Source of the DNA: an uncultured Christensenellaceae bacterium
GTDB taxonomy: Bacteria; Bacillota; Clostridia; Christensenellales; Christensenellaceae
Direction of reading: 5' to 3'
Length of the DNA: 5,769 nt
NCBI GenBank assembly: GCA_934373295.1
Contig: CAKROK010000086.1
Location: 1-5,769, forward strand
Every line of letters starts with the position of its first letter. Within the stretch, counting starts at the first letter, position 1. The notes beneath the pieces were generated by a model. That model was given only the letters and a program-made list of their open reading frames with translations. It was not told the origin of the DNA and made no database searches. Shown piece by piece: positions 4,669 to 5,769 of this stretch. Made by a program: the position numbers and the translations under genes.

Positions 4669-5541
4669 ATGAGACCGGGTAAATTTAAAGCACTTCTCGA
4701 TTCCGTCGAGATGGGCAGTTTCTCAAAGGCTGCGGAAAAATCAAACTATTCACAGTCCGGATTGACGCATATGATGAACAGCCTGGAGGCCGACGTGGGC
4801 TTTCCTCTGCTGCAAAGGGGAAAATACGGCATACGCCTCACGAGCGAGGGCGAAAAGTTGCTCCCACTCATTAAAAAATACGTCTCCGCGGAAAGCGCGC
4901 TCATTGACGAGATCGACCGAATGAACAAGGAAAAGGCGGACAACCTCTGCATAGGCACGTATTCGAGCATGGCTAAAAACTGGGTCCCGCTCATAATCGA
5001 GGAGCTTCAGGAGATCTATCCCGACATCAAGATAGACGTGCGCGTAGGCAGTCAGGATGAGCTTTTACAGTGGCTGGAAAAGCGCGAGGTCGACCTGTGC
5101 TTTGCCTCAAAATACAGCGACTTCGACCACGAGTTTATCCCCATCAAAAAGGACAAATACATGGCGGCGCTCCCCCTTTCGAGCGAGTTTGAGGGAGACG
5201 TATATCCCCTCGAGATGATAAACAACACCACGTTTATAATGCCCTCTTTCGGCGTGGACTACGACACAAAGGCGATATTTGAAAAGTATCACATCAAGCC
5301 CGCAACAAAGGCGTTCACGGTGGACGATTTCGCCGCGCTGTCCATGGTCGAGCACAATCTGGGAAGCTCCATGCTGCCCGAGCTGATGCTCTCCGGCTTA
5401 AAGCCCAAGGCAAAGATACTTCCGCTCGACCCCGTCGTCTTTAGAAAGCTGGGCATAATCTTCAAATCCTACAAAGACCTCTCTCCCGTCGCAAAGCAGA
5501 CGGTGTCCATCGCCAAAAAACTCTTCGGGGAAGAGCTGTAA
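4669..5541 (+). CDS. LysR-family transcriptional regulator
   Basis: This 290-residue DNA-binding regulator has typical LysR-type length and layout. The winged helix-turn-helix occupies about residues 1-65: FKALLDSVEMGSFSKAAEKS, then YSQSGLTHMMNSLEADVGFPLLQR and the wing IRLTSEGEKLLPL. A helical linker follows (about 66-90). The effector-binding, periplasmic-binding-protein-like domain then begins at LCIGTYSSMAKNWVPLIIEELQEIYPDIKIDVRVG. The ligand and target genes cannot be read from the sequence. LysR regulators often control a divergent neighbour, but here that is the sporulation gene spoIVA, which is not a usual target. Autoregulation or a distant or downstream target is more likely. AGGGAG lies five bases before the chosen ATG; an ATG four bases upstream is out of frame. 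The gene ends in its own terminator, so it is probably monocistronic. Confidence 0.95.
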   Translation: MRPGKFKALLDSVEMGSFSKAAEKSNYSQSGLTHMMNSLEADVGFPLLQRGKYGIRLTSEGEKLLPLIKKYVSAESALIDEIDRMNKEKADNLCIGTYSSMAKNWVPLIIEELQEIYPDIKIDVRVGSQDELLQWLEKREVDLCFASKYSDFDHEFIPIKKDKYMAALPLSSEFEGDVYPLEMINNTTFIMPSFGVDYDTKAIFEKYHIKPATKAFTVDDFAALSMVEHNLGSSMLPELMLSGLKPKAKILPLDPVVFRKLGIIFKSYKDLSPVAKQTVSIAKKLFGEEL

Positions 5542-5552
5542 CATCGACATTT

Positions 5553-5576
5553 CGCCGGCACGTCCGGCGTTTTTTT
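5553..5576 (+). terminator. Rho-independent terminator of the LysR-type gene
   Basis: CGCCGG (5553-5558), loop CACGT and CCGGCG (5564-5569) form a GC-rich 6-bp stem followed directly by seven Ts (5570-5576). It starts 11 bases after the regulator's stop codon. Confidence 0.92.
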
Positions 5577-5769
5577 GTTGAAGGAGGGGTGGGGGCGCTT
5601 GAGTTTAAAAGATGGAACACATACGTAAATTGAAGAAATAGGTTGTACATATCACTTTATTCAGATTAAATACATCACTCTGCAATTTTTCTCTGAAAAC
5701 CGTGGTTTTCAGACTTTCCCATAAGGAGGCAGTGCGCCTGACGGCGCAAGTAATATGTAAGAACTAATA
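5577..5769. other. Downstream intergenic region, possible leader of a gene beyond the window
   Basis: No gene is visible. The AT-rich part (5620-5690) holds a weak promoter-like pair, TTGTAC (5643-5648) and TTAAAT (5666-5671), 17 bases apart. It is followed by a 9-bp hairpin at 5692-5713 (arms TCTGAAAAC and GTTTTCAGA, loop CGTG). Next come AAGGAGG at 5723-5729 and a second hairpin at 5733-5748 (TGCGCC, loop TGAC, GGCGCA). The order promoter, hairpin, Shine-Dalgarno-like run, hairpin could be a regulatory leader, but the frames after the AAGGAGG are very short inside the window. I match no known riboswitch. Confidence 0.3.

Overview
The window looks chromosomal and comes from an endospore-forming, probably strictly anaerobic member of the Clostridia (Bacillota). 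The main evidence is a complete 492-residue SpoIVA, the spore-coat morphogenetic ATPase, with what looks like a sigma-E promoter in front of it. Further support comes from a DUF1858 (hybrid-cluster-protein-associated) redox disulfide protein, AGGAGG-type ribosome binding sites and classic hairpin/T-run terminators. Base composition is moderate, with GC-rich codons, so this is not a low-GC Clostridium. Genus or species cannot be read from this sequence.

Layout. Bases 1-75 hold the right part of a GC-rich multi-hairpin repeat cut by the window edge. Bases 76-220 hold no convincing gene. The minus strand from 1222 down to 221 carries an MBL-fold hydrolase gene, then the DUF1858 gene, then a strong terminator. 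Transcribed away from these, on the plus strand, is an aldo/keto reductase gene (1379-2386) with a near-consensus sigma-A promoter. The MBL promoter candidate overlaps an upstream TTGACA of the reductase side. A roughly 590-base gap (2387-2980) follows. It has no convincing gene but is densely packed with inverted repeats, including a full copy of the repeat seen at the left edge. spoIVA lies on the minus strand (4459-2981) with its own terminator. A LysR-family regulator gene (4669-5541, plus strand) is transcribed divergently from spoIVA and also ends in a clean terminator. The last 190 bases hold two more hairpins and a Shine-Dalgarno-like AAGGAGG, perhaps the leader of a gene beyond the window.

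The genes do not form one pathway. They are single-gene or two-gene transcription units: a sporulation gene, a reductase, a metal-dependent hydrolase, a small thiol/disulfide protein and a regulator of unknown target. The least explained signal is the non-coding repeat family. Its stems differ in sequence between the two copies but stay base-paired, while the junction and closing strand are conserved. That pattern suggests selection on structure, or a mobile palindromic element. I see no CRISPR array, tRNA, rRNA, transposase, toxin-antitoxin pair or defence system.
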